DNA from: Bacillus infantis
Lineage (GTDB): Bacteria > Bacillota > Bacilli > Bacillales > Cytobacillaceae
NCBI RefSeq assembly: GCF_020171945.1
Contig: NZ_JAIVAP010000012.1
Location: 62,001 to 126,000, forward strand
DNA: 64,000 nucleotides
Direction: 5' to 3'
Made by a program: the position numbers and the translations under genes. The first letter of the stretch is position 1. Every line of letters starts with the position of its first letter. Under the pieces are notes generated by a model that was not told the DNA's origin, made no database searches, and saw only the letters and a program-made list of their open reading frames with translations. This document shows, one piece after another, positions 63,824 to 64,000 of this stretch.

Positions 63824-64000
63824 ATGAAAAGTTTGAAGTTTCGCCTTTCCTATTACTGGTCTAAATTGCTGATCAAGCTTGGGCTCAAGACAGATGAAAT
63901 ATTTTATATAGGCGGCAGCGAGGCTCTCCCTCCTCCTCTCTCAAAAGAAGAAGAAGAAGTTCTTCTGATCAAGCTCCCCAAAGGCGATAAAGCTGCAAGA
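63824..64000 (+). CDS. sigE: RNA polymerase sigma-E factor precursor, 3' end cut by window
   Basis: The first 59 codons are present. The N-terminal pro-sequence ([22 protein letters not shown]) is amphipathic and keeps the factor inactive at the membrane; by comparison with B. subtilis, SpoIIGA would cut after Phe27, before [29 protein letters not shown] precedes the ATG. It is co-transcribed with spoIIGA. Confidence 0.97.
   Translation, partial: MKSLKFRLSYYWSKLLIKLGLKTDEIFYIGGSEALPPPLSKEEEEVLLIKLPKGDKAAR

Overview
This window is a chromosomal segment of a Firmicute of the family Bacillaceae. Gene order follows the Bacillus subtilis ylaK-to-sigE region almost gene for gene, and the set includes endospore genes (spoVD, spoVE, spoIIGA, sigE, gerR), bacillithiol synthesis (bshC), a caa3-type oxidase and a DAP-type murE. 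Several insertions and extra genes place it outside the B. subtilis group proper. No phage, transposase, CRISPR array, tRNA or rRNA is visible.

Layout. 1-3.7 kb: 3' part of a PhoH-family ATPase, a ylaL-like gene, ylaN and ftsW. 3.9-7.3 kb: pyruvate carboxylase. 7.4-15.7 kb: haem A synthase ctaA facing away from ctaB-ctaC-ctaD-ctaE-ctaF, then ctaG and a DUF420/CtaM-like assembly gene, so the caa3 oxidase, its haem pathway and its assembly factors sit together. 15.8-26.4 kb: an accessory-like stretch with an Eis-type acetyltransferase, an AI-2E family permease, YugN-like and CBS proteins, ylbC, a PaaI-type thioesterase, ylbD, ylbE, a lipoprotein, ricF (ylbF), ylbG and two unknown proteins. 26.5-35.8 kb: ylbH leader RNA, rsmD, coaD, ylbJ, ylbK, ylbL, tmcAL, ylbN-rpmF, an enoyl-CoA hydratase homologue not found at this place in B. 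subtilis, gerR and ylbP. 36-39.3 kb: a three-gene acyl-CoA carboxylase operon with a CcpA cre site, followed by a 52-nt tandem repeat. 39.7-42.8 kb: panE, a DUF3397 gene and bshC. 43-62.6 kb: the division and cell wall (dcw) cluster mraZ-rsmH-ftsL-pbpB-spoVD-murE-mraY-murD-spoVE-murG-murB-divIB-ylxW-ylxX-sbp-ftsA-ftsZ. 62.7-64 kb: spoIIGA and the start of sigE.

Regulation can be read in places: tandem GTGG repeats before mraZ (MraZ operator), a sigma-H type promoter before ftsA, a sigma-E type promoter before spoVD, and a spoIIG promoter with the unusual 22-bp spacer, which together link vegetative division to sporulation. Many ORFs use TTG or GTG starts, and ylbC appears to use CTG. I did not find a wholly new system. 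The most useful leads are three short uncatalogued ORFs, the 52-nt tandem repeat, a 134-bp dispersed-type palindromic element, structured leaders before rsmD and murG, and the non-ATG start of ylbC.
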